Origin: CAYVQU01 sp964453155
GTDB taxonomy: Bacteria; Chloroflexota; Anaerolineae; Anaerolineales; UBA11858
Assembly: GCA_964453155.1 (NCBI GenBank)
Contig: CAYVQU010000008.1
Coordinates: forward strand, 1 to 62,212
Reading direction: 5' to 3'
Length of the DNA stretch: 62,212 bases
Part shown: positions 25,436 to 35,000 of the stretch, in pieces
Numbering within the stretch: the first letter of the stretch is position 1
Layout of the letters: each line of letters starts with the position of its first letter
Program-made: the position numbers and the translations under genes
Notes under the pieces: generated by a model
Database searches by the model: none
Told to the model about the DNA's origin: nothing
Seen by the model: only the letters and a program-made list of their open reading frames with translations

Positions 25436-26400
25436 TGGTACCCCAAAAACACCCTCAACTATCTCCCCGCGATTGGGAATTACTTTCTGCCTATTTGGAT
25501 AGGCAGTTGAATCCGCGGCAGCAACGGCGGCTTGAAGCGCGCCTGGACATTGAACCGAAATTGCAGGCCGGTCTAGAAGAAATCCGCCAAACTCGTTTAC
25601 TCATAAAAGCTGCACCGCAGTTGAAAGCCCCCCGCAGTTTCAGGCTGACTCCCGAAATGCTACCCCAGTCCGCGGGCCGCAGTCGTTTCTTCCCAGTGTT
25701 GCAATTTTCATCGGCTATTGCCAGTTTGATTTTTGTGCTGGTGGTCATGGGGGATATTTTTGGGATTGGTCGACGACTGGCTCCTGGTGGTGAGTTGGCT
25801 GCGCCACAAATTATTACCGTTTCTGAAAATGATATGGTCGTTCTAGAGGCAGAAGACCTTGAAATGGCCGAGGAAATGGAAGTCCCAGAAGCCATGGTAG
25901 TTGATGATGATGCTAAAGAGATTTCAGGAGAAACTGAAGAAATGGCAGCCCCTCAGCTGTTCTCGGCTGAAGCTGGTGGTGAAGAAGTGGCAACTGAAAA
26001 GGCCCCACCCGAAGCCGCTCCTGAAGTGCTAGTGGCAGAGTCTTCCAATGCTGCAACCAGTGAGGAGGGCGCGGCCGATGTAATGCCCGCTGCCGAACCG
26101 GTTGATCGCTCGGAGGTGCCAGCAGAGGCAGCCGAAGCTCCTAAATCTGTTGCCGATTCGATTGTGGAAGACGTCCCTGAGCCACAACCTGGAGATGAAC
26201 CAAAAGTACTGGAAGAGCAGCCGGTTTTACCCCAAGACGCGCCAGTTGAATCCAATCACCTCTTAGAGGTGAAACCAGAAAATAAAACGAACACCTGGGC
26301 TAGCTGGAAATTCCCTCTGATCCGCTGGATAGAGATCGGAACCGGGGTGGTTGCGGTAGCCACTGGGTTGGGTGCGTATTGGCTCAGGCGTCGAAATTAA
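25435..26400 (+). CDS. Putative membrane anti-sigma factor with acidic outer region
   Basis: The 321-aa protein begins with a cytoplasmic helical part (1-85, LSAYLDRQLNPRQQRRLEARL) resembling the anti-sigma zinc-finger fold but lacking its Cys residues. A membrane segment (about 87-108), a long Glu/Ala/Pro-rich acidic stretch (about 120-285) and a second membrane segment (about 300-317, followed by RRRN) come next. The TAATG overlap with the sigma gene supports coupled synthesis. The role as anti-sigma is inferred from position and N-terminal pattern. The acidic loop between two membrane passes could act as the sensor. Confidence 0.72.
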   Translation: MVPQKHPQLSPRDWELLSAYLDRQLNPRQQRRLEARLDIEPKLQAGLEEIRQTRLLIKAAPQLKAPRSFRLTPEMLPQSAGRSRFFPVLQFSSAIASLIFVLVVMGDIFGIGRRLAPGGELAAPQIITVSENDMVVLEAEDLEMAEEMEVPEAMVVDDDAKEISGETEEMAAPQLFSAEAGGEEVATEKAPPEAAPEVLVAESSNAATSEEGAADVMPAAEPVDRSEVPAEAAEAPKSVADSIVEDVPEPQPGDEPKVLEEQPVLPQDAPVESNHLLEVKPENKTNTWASWKFPLIRWIEIGTGVVAVATGLGAYWLRRRN

Positions 26401-26489
26401 ACCGATAAAAACTTACTGAGACTGGCAGTCTAGCAATCAGTTGACGATGACTGATTTTATTCCTACAGATTGTCAGTCTTATTTAATTG

Positions 26490-26675
26490 ATGTTACGCAC
26501 GACAGAAAACTAAGCTAGAAAAATCATCACTTCGACTGTGCTCAGTGCAGGCTCTGAGTAGCGATAGCGTATCGAAGGGTGATTTTATTTGGACAACCCG
26601 CACCCTTCGATATGGTCCTTCGGACCTACTCAGGCCTGTCCTGAGCCTGTCGAAGGGATGCTAACTGCGTAACAT
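26490..26675. repeat. 186-bp palindromic element with 10-bp terminal inverted repeats
   Basis: ATGTTACGCA (26490-26499) and its exact complement TGCGTAACAT (26666-26675) bound a segment with nested palindromes of the CTTCGACAGGCTCAGG type. Examples are CACCCTTCGATA with GTCGAAGGG, TCAGGCCTG and GGTCCTTCGGACC. No coding capacity is seen. The layout is that of a small non-autonomous or REP/MITE-like element. A related fragment is at 52396-52430, and a 13-base match (AGGCCTGTCCTGA, inverted) is at 48853-48865. The ATG of a longer reading of the Nudix gene lies inside its right end. Confidence 0.7.
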
Positions 26676-26700
26676 GAGTTATTTTATTCTAGCGAAGATT

Positions 26701-27195
26701 ATGCTCATTCAAGATGTAAATTTCTGTCCTCGATGCGGCACAAAACTGGAGACACAAGCGCGGATGGGGCGTTCCCGTCCAGTTTGCCCGAATTGTGATT
26801 GGATATTCTTTCCAGATCCAAAAGTAGCTGCCGGGGTTTTCGTTTGCCATGGTGGTCAGCTGCTGCTGGCGCGGCGGGCTAATCAACCCAAACGGGGGCT
26901 ATGGACTCTTCCGATCGGATTTGTCGACGCCGGTGAAGATCCCAAGCGGGCCGCGGAGCGGGAGTGTTTTGAAGAAACCGGGTTCAAGGTCCAAGTAACC
27001 GAATTGTTAACCGTATTATCCGGTCGGACTCATTCTCGGGGTGCGGATATTATCATTTTTTATCGGGCCGACATTCTTTCTGGCGAGCTTTCACCAGGAG
27101 ATGATGTTGACAAAGCCGATTTTTTCCCTTTTGACGATCTACCATCTTTGGCATTTGATTCGACCAAAACGGTCATCTCTCAATACCGATTTTAG
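26701..27195 (+). CDS. Nudix hydrolase with N-terminal zinc ribbon
   Basis: The 164-aa protein starts with a zinc ribbon (CPRCG and CPNCD, about residues 9-32) followed by a Nudix domain. The Nudix box GX5EX7REUXEEXGU is complete, with REC for REU and EETG at its end. Such ribbon-Nudix proteins resemble NudC/ADP-ribose pyrophosphatase relatives that clean up nucleoside diphosphate derivatives or NADH. The exact substrate is open. The start at 26701 is preferred because the ATG at 26674 lies within the terminal repeat of the element ending at 26675. Neither has a strong ribosome site. The HtrA-like gene follows 59 bases later. Confidence 0.88.
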   Translation: MLIQDVNFCPRCGTKLETQARMGRSRPVCPNCDWIFFPDPKVAAGVFVCHGGQLLLARRANQPKRGLWTLPIGFVDAGEDPKRAAERECFEETGFKVQVTELLTVLSGRTHSRGADIIIFYRADILSGELSPGDDVDKADFFPFDDLPSLAFDSTKTVISQYRF

Positions 27196-27254
27196 TTCAT
27201 GGTACACTATTGGAGAAATTGGATAAATATCCTGATAATTTAAGGAGTTTGATC

Positions 27255-28886
27255 ATGAAGCGTCACCCAATGTTAGCAACTTTGTGGTTTGTGGTCTTAA
27301 TCTTAGTAGTGAGTTTGGCGTGTGGGGGACCGGCTGCCACCGAAGAGCCGGCAGTACAAGAACCCGCTGAAGCACCACCTAAAAAAGAAGTCAGTGAACC
27401 CGAAGATGCTCCAGTTAATGCCCCAGTTCAAGCGGGGGCTGTTTCTGATTTGCAATCCGTTAGAGGTGCGATTGTCCAAATTCAGGCCGAAGGAACTTTT
27501 GTTGATCCGCAATATGGGGCCCAGGTAAATGCTGGTCGAGGTTCTGGATTTATCATCGATCCTTCTGGGATTGCAGTTACAAATAATCACGTGGTTACTG
27601 GGGCTGCTTTATTAAAGGTTTGGATTGGGGGGGATACAACCCAAACGTACAATGCGCGTGTTTTGGGCGTATCAGAGTGCTCAGACCTAGCCGTCATCGA
27701 TATTGAAGGAGATGGGTTCCCTTATTTGGCTTGGTATTCCGATCTAGTCCAGGTTGGCCTCGAAGTTTATACGGCCGGTTTCCCCCTGGGTGACCCCGAA
27801 TATACCCTGACCAAGGGTATCGTTTCCAAAGAATCCGCGGATGGCGAGACCAATTGGGCCTCAGTAGATTCGGTTCTGATGCATGATGCCACGATCAACC
27901 CGGGAAACTCTGGTGGTCCCTTAATTGATGCGAACGGTCAAGTCGTTGCAGTTAACTATGCTGCGTACAAAGCTGCTGACCAATACTTTGCTATTGGAAA
28001 AGATGTGGCGATCCCGTTAGTTGAGCAATTACGCAGTGGGCAGAATGTTGACTCTTTAGGTATCAACGGTGAAGCCTTCCTCACAGATGATGGTTTTTCT
28101 GGAATTTGGATTTCGTCTGTGGCCTCGGGTTCTCCGGCTGATAAGGCTGGGGTGTCAGGTGGCGATATTTTGACCAGTATTGAAGGTGTTCCGATAGCCT
28201 CCGATGGGACGATGTCAGATTATTGTGATATTGTTCGCTCGCATTCGGCCCAAGATGCAATGGATATCGAAGTCTTCCGATACGCTACCTCTGAGGTTTT
28301 GTCAGGTCAATTGAATGGCCCTGAATTAACCGTAGTCTCTGAGGTTGGTGGAACCACCACTGAAGAGTCCTCGACAACACCCCCAGAATCCGCTACCGGT
28401 TACTATGAAATTACCGATAGTCTGGAGGCCGTTTATGTGGAAGTTCCAACGGGATGGACCGATCTAGATGGTAGCGTTTGGGAAAACAATTGGGGCAACC
28501 TTCACTTTGAAGCGGCCAGCGTATCTGCGGCCCCAGATATTGATGCGTTTTACTCCTCCTATGAAGCCCCTGGTGTCAGTTTTTCTGCTTCGGAAGACTG
28601 GGGTGATATTGGTGGGTATGTCCAATTGCTCGATGGAACTCGGAGCTGGTATCAAGAATCCTGCGACCTCGAAGGGCGCTATGATTACGAAGATATCGCT
28701 TTTGAAGGGAAATATGATTTGTGGGAGTGTGGTAATTCCGCGGTGGTTGTTCTCTCTACCCGCCCAATTTCTGATCCCCTTGCTTACCTGACCTTATTAC
28801 AGGTGCAAATGGACTCAAATACAGATATTGCTGTATTTGAGCAAATTCTGGCAACTTTTGATGTTGCGGGTGCCAATTTACCATAA
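27255..28886 (+). CDS. HtrA/DegP-like serine protease lipoprotein with PDZ domain
   Basis: From the ATG at 27255 (AAGGAG eight bases upstream) the protein is 543 aa. A lipobox VSLAC places the lipidated Cys at 23, so it sits on the outer membrane face. A Glu/Pro-rich linker (25-58) leads to a trypsin-like domain with H112 in NNHVV, D144 in SDLAVID and S219 in NPGNSGGP, a full catalytic triad. A PDZ domain (about 270-350) follows. The last 150 residues (YYEITDSLEAVYVEVPTGW onward) form a domain I do not recognise. It likely degrades or refolds damaged exported proteins. A bidirectional terminator follows the stop. Confidence 0.9.
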   Translation: MKRHPMLATLWFVVLILVVSLACGGPAATEEPAVQEPAEAPPKKEVSEPEDAPVNAPVQAGAVSDLQSVRGAIVQIQAEGTFVDPQYGAQVNAGRGSGFIIDPSGIAVTNNHVVTGAALLKVWIGGDTTQTYNARVLGVSECSDLAVIDIEGDGFPYLAWYSDLVQVGLEVYTAGFPLGDPEYTLTKGIVSKESADGETNWASVDSVLMHDATINPGNSGGPLIDANGQVVAVNYAAYKAADQYFAIGKDVAIPLVEQLRSGQNVDSLGINGEAFLTDDGFSGIWISSVASGSPADKAGVSGGDILTSIEGVPIASDGTMSDYCDIVRSHSAQDAMDIEVFRYATSEVLSGQLNGPELTVVSEVGGTTTEESSTTPPESATGYYEITDSLEAVYVEVPTGWTDLDGSVWENNWGNLHFEAASVSAAPDIDAFYSSYEAPGVSFSASEDWGDIGGYVQLLDGTRSWYQESCDLEGRYDYEDIAFEGKYDLWECGNSAVVVLSTRPISDPLAYLTLLQVQMDSNTDIAVFEQILATFDVAGANLP

Positions 28887-28900
28887 GATAAAATGAAATA

Positions 28901-28935
28901 AAAAAAGGCTGGCGAATTTTCCGCCAGCCTTTTTT
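28901..28935. terminator. Bidirectional rho-independent terminator
   Basis: AAAAAAGGCTGGCG (28901-28914) pairs perfectly with CGCCAGCCTTTTTT (28922-28935). It separates the convergent HtrA-like and PBP-like genes and overlaps the stop of the latter. Confidence 0.92.
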
Positions 28936-31834
28936 ATTCCACAATGAATGTGATAATTTCTTCGGTTGAATTGCCAGCTAAATCGGTACTGACAATTTTT
29001 AGCTCATGCTCACCTGGGTTTGCTCGCCAGGGAAAAGCGAAAGGGGGATTGATTTGGGTAGCCACCGCGCGGTTACCAATAAAATATTCCACTTGTTTTA
29101 AACCCAAGTTATCGCTGGTTATGGTTTGAAAAGTTATCGTTTTATTTTGCTCGTATTCAAAAGATTGACCATCGCTGGGGTAGGAAATCGACAAGATTGG
29201 GGGTTGGTTATCAACTGTGACTTGAATCGTTGCGGTTTCAAGCCGTTGACCGGTGCGCAGGGCTACCAGTTGAACCGCATATAAACCATTAAGATCAGAA
29301 GTATCCCAGGATCCTAAAATACCACTTTCAACTGGAGTTGAACGATCATTTTGGATAACGATCCAGCCATCGGGGTTGAGACCCGCGCCAACCTGGACTC
29401 GATACGATTCAAAATCTGCTCCACTGACCCGGCCCAGAATGCTAACCTCACCGTTTAGGTGGCTGAACATCGCTGGAGACGTAATTTGCACCTCAAAATT
29501 TATTTCAGGAGAATAAATGACATCAAAAACTTCAGGGGGCGTTTCTAGACCAATGTTCGTAGCCCAACCACTTGCTTCTAAAGGAATGTTCAAGTAAACG
29601 CGTTCCTCGACTAACTCTGGGGGAGTAAAAACAGTTGCCAAGCGCTCAGTTTCTTTATTGACCTGGTAGGTTTGATAAAGATTATCTGGTTGGTTGGGTT
29701 CTTGCCCGGTCAAGAAAACTTCACTCACAATGGTCGGACATTGCAATGTCGGTAACATCCCAGATGGATCACATACTTCCATTTGAGTTACTCCGGGTAG
29801 TAATGGCCAATCATTTGGAGGATGTTCCTGACTGGCATGCTGTACGATTGCCCGCCATAACCCCGCGGCCAATTTGGGAGAAGCCTGATCACCTTCAATA
29901 GGGGTTTGCGAGCCCAGCCAGACCCCGACGACTAATTGGGGTGTGAAACCTACGGTCCACACATCGTTGCTGGTGAAACTCTGACCCATTTTGGCACCAG
30001 CCGGCCGCCCAATCTCTAAGGGATTAGGATGTCCTAATGTTGGCCACCGGGCAGCTTCATCACTCAGGATGTGAGTCATTAAATAGGCGAGTTGGGGGCT
30101 GACAACTGGACGAGATTCCTGGTCCAGTTGAGATAACCAGACCCGATCGGTTGAGTCGGTAACTTTTAGAACTGTAATTGGTGAGAGTGTTTGCAGACTG
30201 TATTGAGATTGAGATGTATCTGGGTGGCCCACCAAAATGCCTTGATTTGAGAATACCCCATATGCTTGCGCCAGGTCAATTAAATTAACGCCCTCAGCGT
30301 GGAGTAATAGCTGACAGCCGGAACAATCGATATTATCAGTTAGATCTGAGGCTATTTCTAGTGAATTTAAACCAAGTTGCCGGGTGATCCGCAGCACGTT
30401 TTCGATCCCAATTTGATTTACGATATTTATGACTGGAACAAAATAGTCGTTCGCCAGGGCTTCCCGCAATCTTACCGGGCCTTGGTATTCTGCCGAGGGG
30501 GTAAACACCCAACTGGGAAATTCTGGATCATTACTGGGAACATCCCACACCAAGGAGGCGGGGTTATACCCCCGCGTAAAAGCCGACAAATAGAAAAACG
30601 GGGTCAGTATCGAACCAGCCGGACGGTTCATTTGCGCTGATTGCGATGAGTTGTCTACCAGGGCGCGAATTTCTCCTGAAAAAGGATCCAGCACCACAAT
30701 GTTTGCGGCTAAATCGGCTGATTCCGACTGGTCTTCAAAAGATAGTGAAGGCAACAATCGAACTGGCTGACAATTTGATCCGTCCAGCGCTTTTACATCA
30801 GAATTAGCATCCCCAGCGATTCGATTTAGATGGACAGCAGCCGTACACTCGGCCTGAAGCTGTAAGTCATAGTCTAGTGACGTAATTATGGTGAAACCCC
30901 CTCGCTCGAGGCGATGGAGTGGAATGGTAGCTGTAAGTTGATTCCAGGTTAAATTAATGAGTGCCGGAGCTATGTTTTGATTGGGTTCGATAACCGGGGT
31001 AATTTCAATTGCCATTTCACGCGCATTTTCAGCCTCCCTGGTAGTAATTACCCCTTGTCCCAGCATCGCATCAATCACAACGCGGCCGCGTTCTATAGCT
31101 GTTTGGGGGGCATCATGAGGGTTAAGGGCTGGCGCTTCAGCCACAGCGGCGAGGACTGCCGCTTCTGCCAAATTCAATTGGGTAGCCGACTTGCCAAAAT
31201 AAACTTGGGCCGCGGCATCAATTCCAAAAGCTAGATTACCATAATCGGTACTATTTAAAAACCATTCTAGTATTTGGGCGCGTCCATACCGATTGGTTAG
31301 TTGAGCAGCCAAAATTCGTTCCCGCCAGGCCCGTTGTATGCTGGCGGGTTCATCCCACAGCAATAATTCAGACACTAATTTTTGGGCCAGAGTATTATGA
31401 AGATTATCTTGAATCCCCGCGCTCGAAAAACCAGGATGCTCCCAAAATGCCGGGTCGGAAATTGCGATCGTGGCCGTGACAATTGGCGCGGGAATAAATT
31501 CAACTGAATCCGTGTCTTTGGATTGAACACCTAGATAGCGGCGGTTTTCACTGGCCGGGTTTTCCAGTGAATAAATCAGGTGTTCTCCACTGCGATCAAA
31601 AAACTGAGTCGGTTGAAATAGGACACCATCAGGGGGTTCTAATAGCAGGGGAATGGTCTCCAGGGAAGGTAAATTTTGCAAGAGTGATCGATAGTAGTTT
31701 GCACTGCCGATCAGAGCGCCAACCAAAATGAGACTTACAAGAGCAGCGGAAACTAATCCGATCTGGTTAAAATGGGAATTGTGTTTTTGGCGCCGTTGCC
31801 GCCGCATTGCGCGTATTTGGGGTATAGATGGCAT
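28934..31834 (-). CDS. Class A penicillin-binding protein homologue, both active sites degenerate
   Basis: The 966-aa protein has the layout of a bifunctional PBP: cytoplasmic basic tail, membrane segment (about 24-46), GT51-like domain (about 75-270), transpeptidase-like domain (about 375-670) and two Ig-like domains. Catalytic residues are missing. In the GT motif EDxxFxxHxG the catalytic Glu is Ser126 (SDPAFWEHPG), the GGSTITQQ segment is gone, and only the later E190 in ILEWFLN remains. In the transpeptidase, SxxK reads SILT (408-411), the SxN position reads DYF (463-465), and KTG(T/S) reads KMGQ (615-618). The frame is intact over 2.9 kb, so it is expressed as a pseudoenzyme or scaffold, not a decayed gene. 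The ATG lies six bases after a TAAAAT. Confidence 0.85.
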   Translation of the reverse strand: MPSIPQIRAMRRQRRQKHNSHFNQIGLVSAALVSLILVGALIGSANYYRSLLQNLPSLETIPLLLEPPDGVLFQPTQFFDRSGEHLIYSLENPASENRRYLGVQSKDTDSVEFIPAPIVTATIAISDPAFWEHPGFSSAGIQDNLHNTLAQKLVSELLLWDEPASIQRAWRERILAAQLTNRYGRAQILEWFLNSTDYGNLAFGIDAAAQVYFGKSATQLNLAEAAVLAAVAEAPALNPHDAPQTAIERGRVVIDAMLGQGVITTREAENAREMAIEITPVIEPNQNIAPALINLTWNQLTATIPLHRLERGGFTIITSLDYDLQLQAECTAAVHLNRIAGDANSDVKALDGSNCQPVRLLPSLSFEDQSESADLAANIVVLDPFSGEIRALVDNSSQSAQMNRPAGSILTPFFYLSAFTRGYNPASLVWDVPSNDPEFPSWVFTPSAEYQGPVRLREALANDYFVPVINIVNQIGIENVLRITRQLGLNSLEIASDLTDNIDCSGCQLLLHAEGVNLIDLAQAYGVFSNQGILVGHPDTSQSQYSLQTLSPITVLKVTDSTDRVWLSQLDQESRPVVSPQLAYLMTHILSDEAARWPTLGHPNPLEIGRPAGAKMGQSFTSNDVWTVGFTPQLVVGVWLGSQTPIEGDQASPKLAAGLWRAIVQHASQEHPPNDWPLLPGVTQMEVCDPSGMLPTLQCPTIVSEVFLTGQEPNQPDNLYQTYQVNKETERLATVFTPPELVEERVYLNIPLEASGWATNIGLETPPEVFDVIYSPEINFEVQITSPAMFSHLNGEVSILGRVSGADFESYRVQVGAGLNPDGWIVIQNDRSTPVESGILGSWDTSDLNGLYAVQLVALRTGQRLETATIQVTVDNQPPILSISYPSDGQSFEYEQNKTITFQTITSDNLGLKQVEYFIGNRAVATQINPPFAFPWRANPGEHELKIVSTDLAGNSTEEIITFIVE

Positions 31835-31869
31835 ATTTGAATTTTACAATGAATTTAAATAAAGGAAAA

Positions 31870-31905
31870 GCCAGTTGCGATCTGGTCCCCCAACTCGCAA
31901 CTGGC
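31870..31905 (-). terminator. Terminator of the BTAD-family regulator gene
   Basis: GCCAGTTGCGA (31870-31880) and TCGCAACTGGC (31895-31905) form a perfect 11-bp stem. On the minus strand it is followed by TTTTCCTTTATTT. It lies between the regulator stop (32027) and the PBP-like gene start. Confidence 0.75.
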
Positions 31906-32026
31906 CATTCTGTTGCAGGGTCCCTATCGATTTCCCCGACACCTGCATCCCGGTAACACTGTCATAGTATACAAAAAGAGTATTGCCAAACTTTTGCCAA
32001 AACTATGATTTCAAGGAAATTGTGGG

Positions 32027-35000
32027 TCAAGAAAATAGAGATTCCCCGATCTCGGCTTCAAATTCTTGGTAAATATCCAATAAATCAGGGTTGTTGGTAT
32101 TTGATCGTAAATAATTTTTGATTGCTGCGATTCGTTTGAGACTTGTTTCTCTGGCAGGGTCTTGCGATTCCAAAGATTTGGTTTGGGCAATTTGAGCTTT
32201 GAGTTCCAACCAGATATTCCCCAATAATCGGGCCTCTTCGATCACGATTTTGAAGTGATCTGTAGCTGCTTTTGCGGCGCGGTTTTCCAAATTTGTGAGT
32301 CCCTGTAGATAGACCGCTTCCAGGTAAGAAACCGATAAATTGCGGGCGGTAGTTTGCTCCCTAACTTCATTCGCAAGCTCAGAAACCGTAGCCCAATTTT
32401 CTAAGTCAGCTTCGGCGGCAGCTTGGAAAATTTTGGTGACATATACACCCATGCCAACATGGGTATTCTCAAACGCTGCTAAAGCAAAGGCAATCATTTG
32501 TTGACCCATTTCGATATTCCCAGCCTTGAATGTAGCAAATCCCATTCGGATTAAGTTGTCCCCCCCAATGAAGTGTTCTCCAATGGCTTCAACCCCGTTC
32601 TGATAATAAGGTATGGCCTGGAGCGCAGCCCCAAGGCGCAAATGAATATCACCCAATTGTCGACAGCCGAGTGCAAACACATCGTTCAATTCGTATTCTT
32701 TGCCGAGGCGTTGGGTTTCTAGGGCATGGTCATAAGCCTGATCAATATTTCCCAGGGACAAGTCGACCGCGGCTGCGTAGCTATGTAAATACCCCAGCAT
32801 TCGCCAGCCTTGGGTTTTTTCGGCTAAATCGATGCCATTATGGGCATGTTCATTGGCTTCATGATATTGACCCATGTAATAACATGCGAATGTCAATACA
32901 AAATAGGCAGAAAATTTCAGATAAGTCCGCCCACTGGTATTGGCATCTCTTAGTGAACGCTGAGCATGGTCATACCCCCGCTGGGGCCAGCCGGAGATCG
33001 TTCGTAAAAGCGACATTTGGTAATGGGCATTTGAGCGCGCCCGGATCACTTCGGGACGGGCATCGTCAACTGCCAGGGCCAACGCATCTTCAAAGGCAGC
33101 TAAACCTTTGTTGATTTCGTTGGTCATATATTGGAACACCCCACAATGAATATAGGCTTCCATTAATTCAAAAGTGTTGTCGCTTTGCTCCAAGAAGCCA
33201 ATTGCCCTGGTAGCGAATTCCAAGCCTTCTTCAAACTTATTTTCGGTCATGCAGGCGTCGCTGAGTGCGTCTAACCCGGTACCAATCAATAAGGGACTAA
33301 CTCGTTTTTCGCCCAAGGCAACTAATTCGTTTCCAAGTTGACGAACCATAGCCGTATCTTGGATTTCATAGGCCATTTCGCTCCAATGAGCGAATAGGAG
33401 GTAGATATCGTTATCTGATAATACTGTTTCGATATCTAAGAATATTGATTTGGCGCGCCGAAATGAGCGAATTGCATCATTTTGTGAAAACAAGTTTCTG
33501 GCCCGGTTTCCGGATGCGACCCAATAGTGGTAAGCGCTTTTTAATTCTCCAGCAGTCTCAAAATGCTGGGCTAATATCCCAGCTTGTTCCGGATAATATT
33601 CTTGCTCAAGATATTCGGCAACTTTTTTATTGAGAAGATGAGTTTTGGCGCGCGATAAATTTTGGATTACGGTTTCCCGAAACTTATCATGGACGAACCG
33701 ATACCGAACCTGCCCGCGCGGGGTTGTGGAAGGGTGCAAAATCAATCGTTGCTCCAGTTCATCAAGTCCTTGAACCAGGGCGGTTTCATCCAGGTCAACG
33801 ATATCCCGAATGGTCTTGTATTCGAACTCTATCCCACAAACAGCTGCAACGTCCAATATGTTTTTGGCCGAAACCGAAAGCTCAAGCAAACGTGTTTGGA
33901 TCAGGGTTTGTAAACTTTTCGCCAGAGGTAACCGCGTGTTTTTATCCAGCTTGGCCTGAGGATTTTTCTCGAGAATAGTTCGCAGAGTTTCGAGCACATA
34001 GAGTGGGTTTCCCCCAGTACTATTAGCCAAATTCGTCACAAAATCAGCGGTTGGATATTTCCCCAGCAAGTTGTAGGTCAAATTGTATAAATCATTTGAC
34101 ACTAAATGCGGTAAGTATATGACTTCCCCATGTTTGGATTGCTGAACCAGATTGCACAGGTTTTCTAGTGGTGGTGTAATTCCCTCTTGCCGAGACAAAA
34201 CCGCGATAGCACCATTAGGTTGATCAAACGGAGGGCGCGCTAAAAGATACCCAATCGTTGCCAGAGTGGCTTCATCAGCCCAATGGGCGTCATCAAAAAC
34301 CAGGAAAATGGGTTGCTTTTCTGCCAACAAGGAAAAAACTTGTTGGATGGCTTCGAGTAAATCGGCTTGAGCATGTGAAGGAGTATCAGAAATTAATGGC
34401 TCGTCTAGCTCTGGTCGCATACCCTTTAGGGCTGGATATAATTTTGTGAGTTGACTGGCCCAAACTGCGGATAACGACAGCCATTCATCGGGCAAGATAT
34501 AGCGCCTAAAAAGTTCGATAATGGGTTGAAAGGGGAGGGCTGTCTCAAGTGGGCGGCAAGTAGTCACCAAAACCCGATGAGCGGGTTTCATTTGCGAGGC
34601 ATATTCTTGGATGAGTCGAGTTTTTCCCTGCCCGGCTTCTCCAAAAATAATGACACCTTTATTTTGAATCAAATTCTTGCGGATTTGGTTTAAGGTCTCT
34701 TTACGCCCGACGTAAGGAAGGTTCATGCTGGTGTGTAATTCCCACTTGGGAGGTACATTTTCCGAAGCAGTGGTACTGATTTTGCGGATACGCTGGTATT
34801 GGGAAATTAACTTTGCAGGGGGTCCGATATCAAGTTCGCTGCGATAAATTTCTTGAACAAGATTGAAATGTTGCCGGGCATCTTCTAGGTGACCAAGATC
34901 AATTAAATAGCGCAAAACCCGATAATGGATATTCTCGTTGAGAATATCATTGACCAAACCATTTTGGGCATGAGCGAGAGCTGTTTCTAGGTCGCCGCTG

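Noticed and set aside
25953..26255. Ser-rich open frame on the minus strand within the anti-sigma gene
   Set aside because: It is the complement of the Glu/Ala/Pro-rich coding stretch, a common composition artefact.
28934..31834. Pseudogene of a penicillin-binding protein
   Set aside because: Catalytic motifs are lost, but 966 codons are open, the domain order is complete and codon use looks normal, so a functional non-enzymatic protein is more likely.
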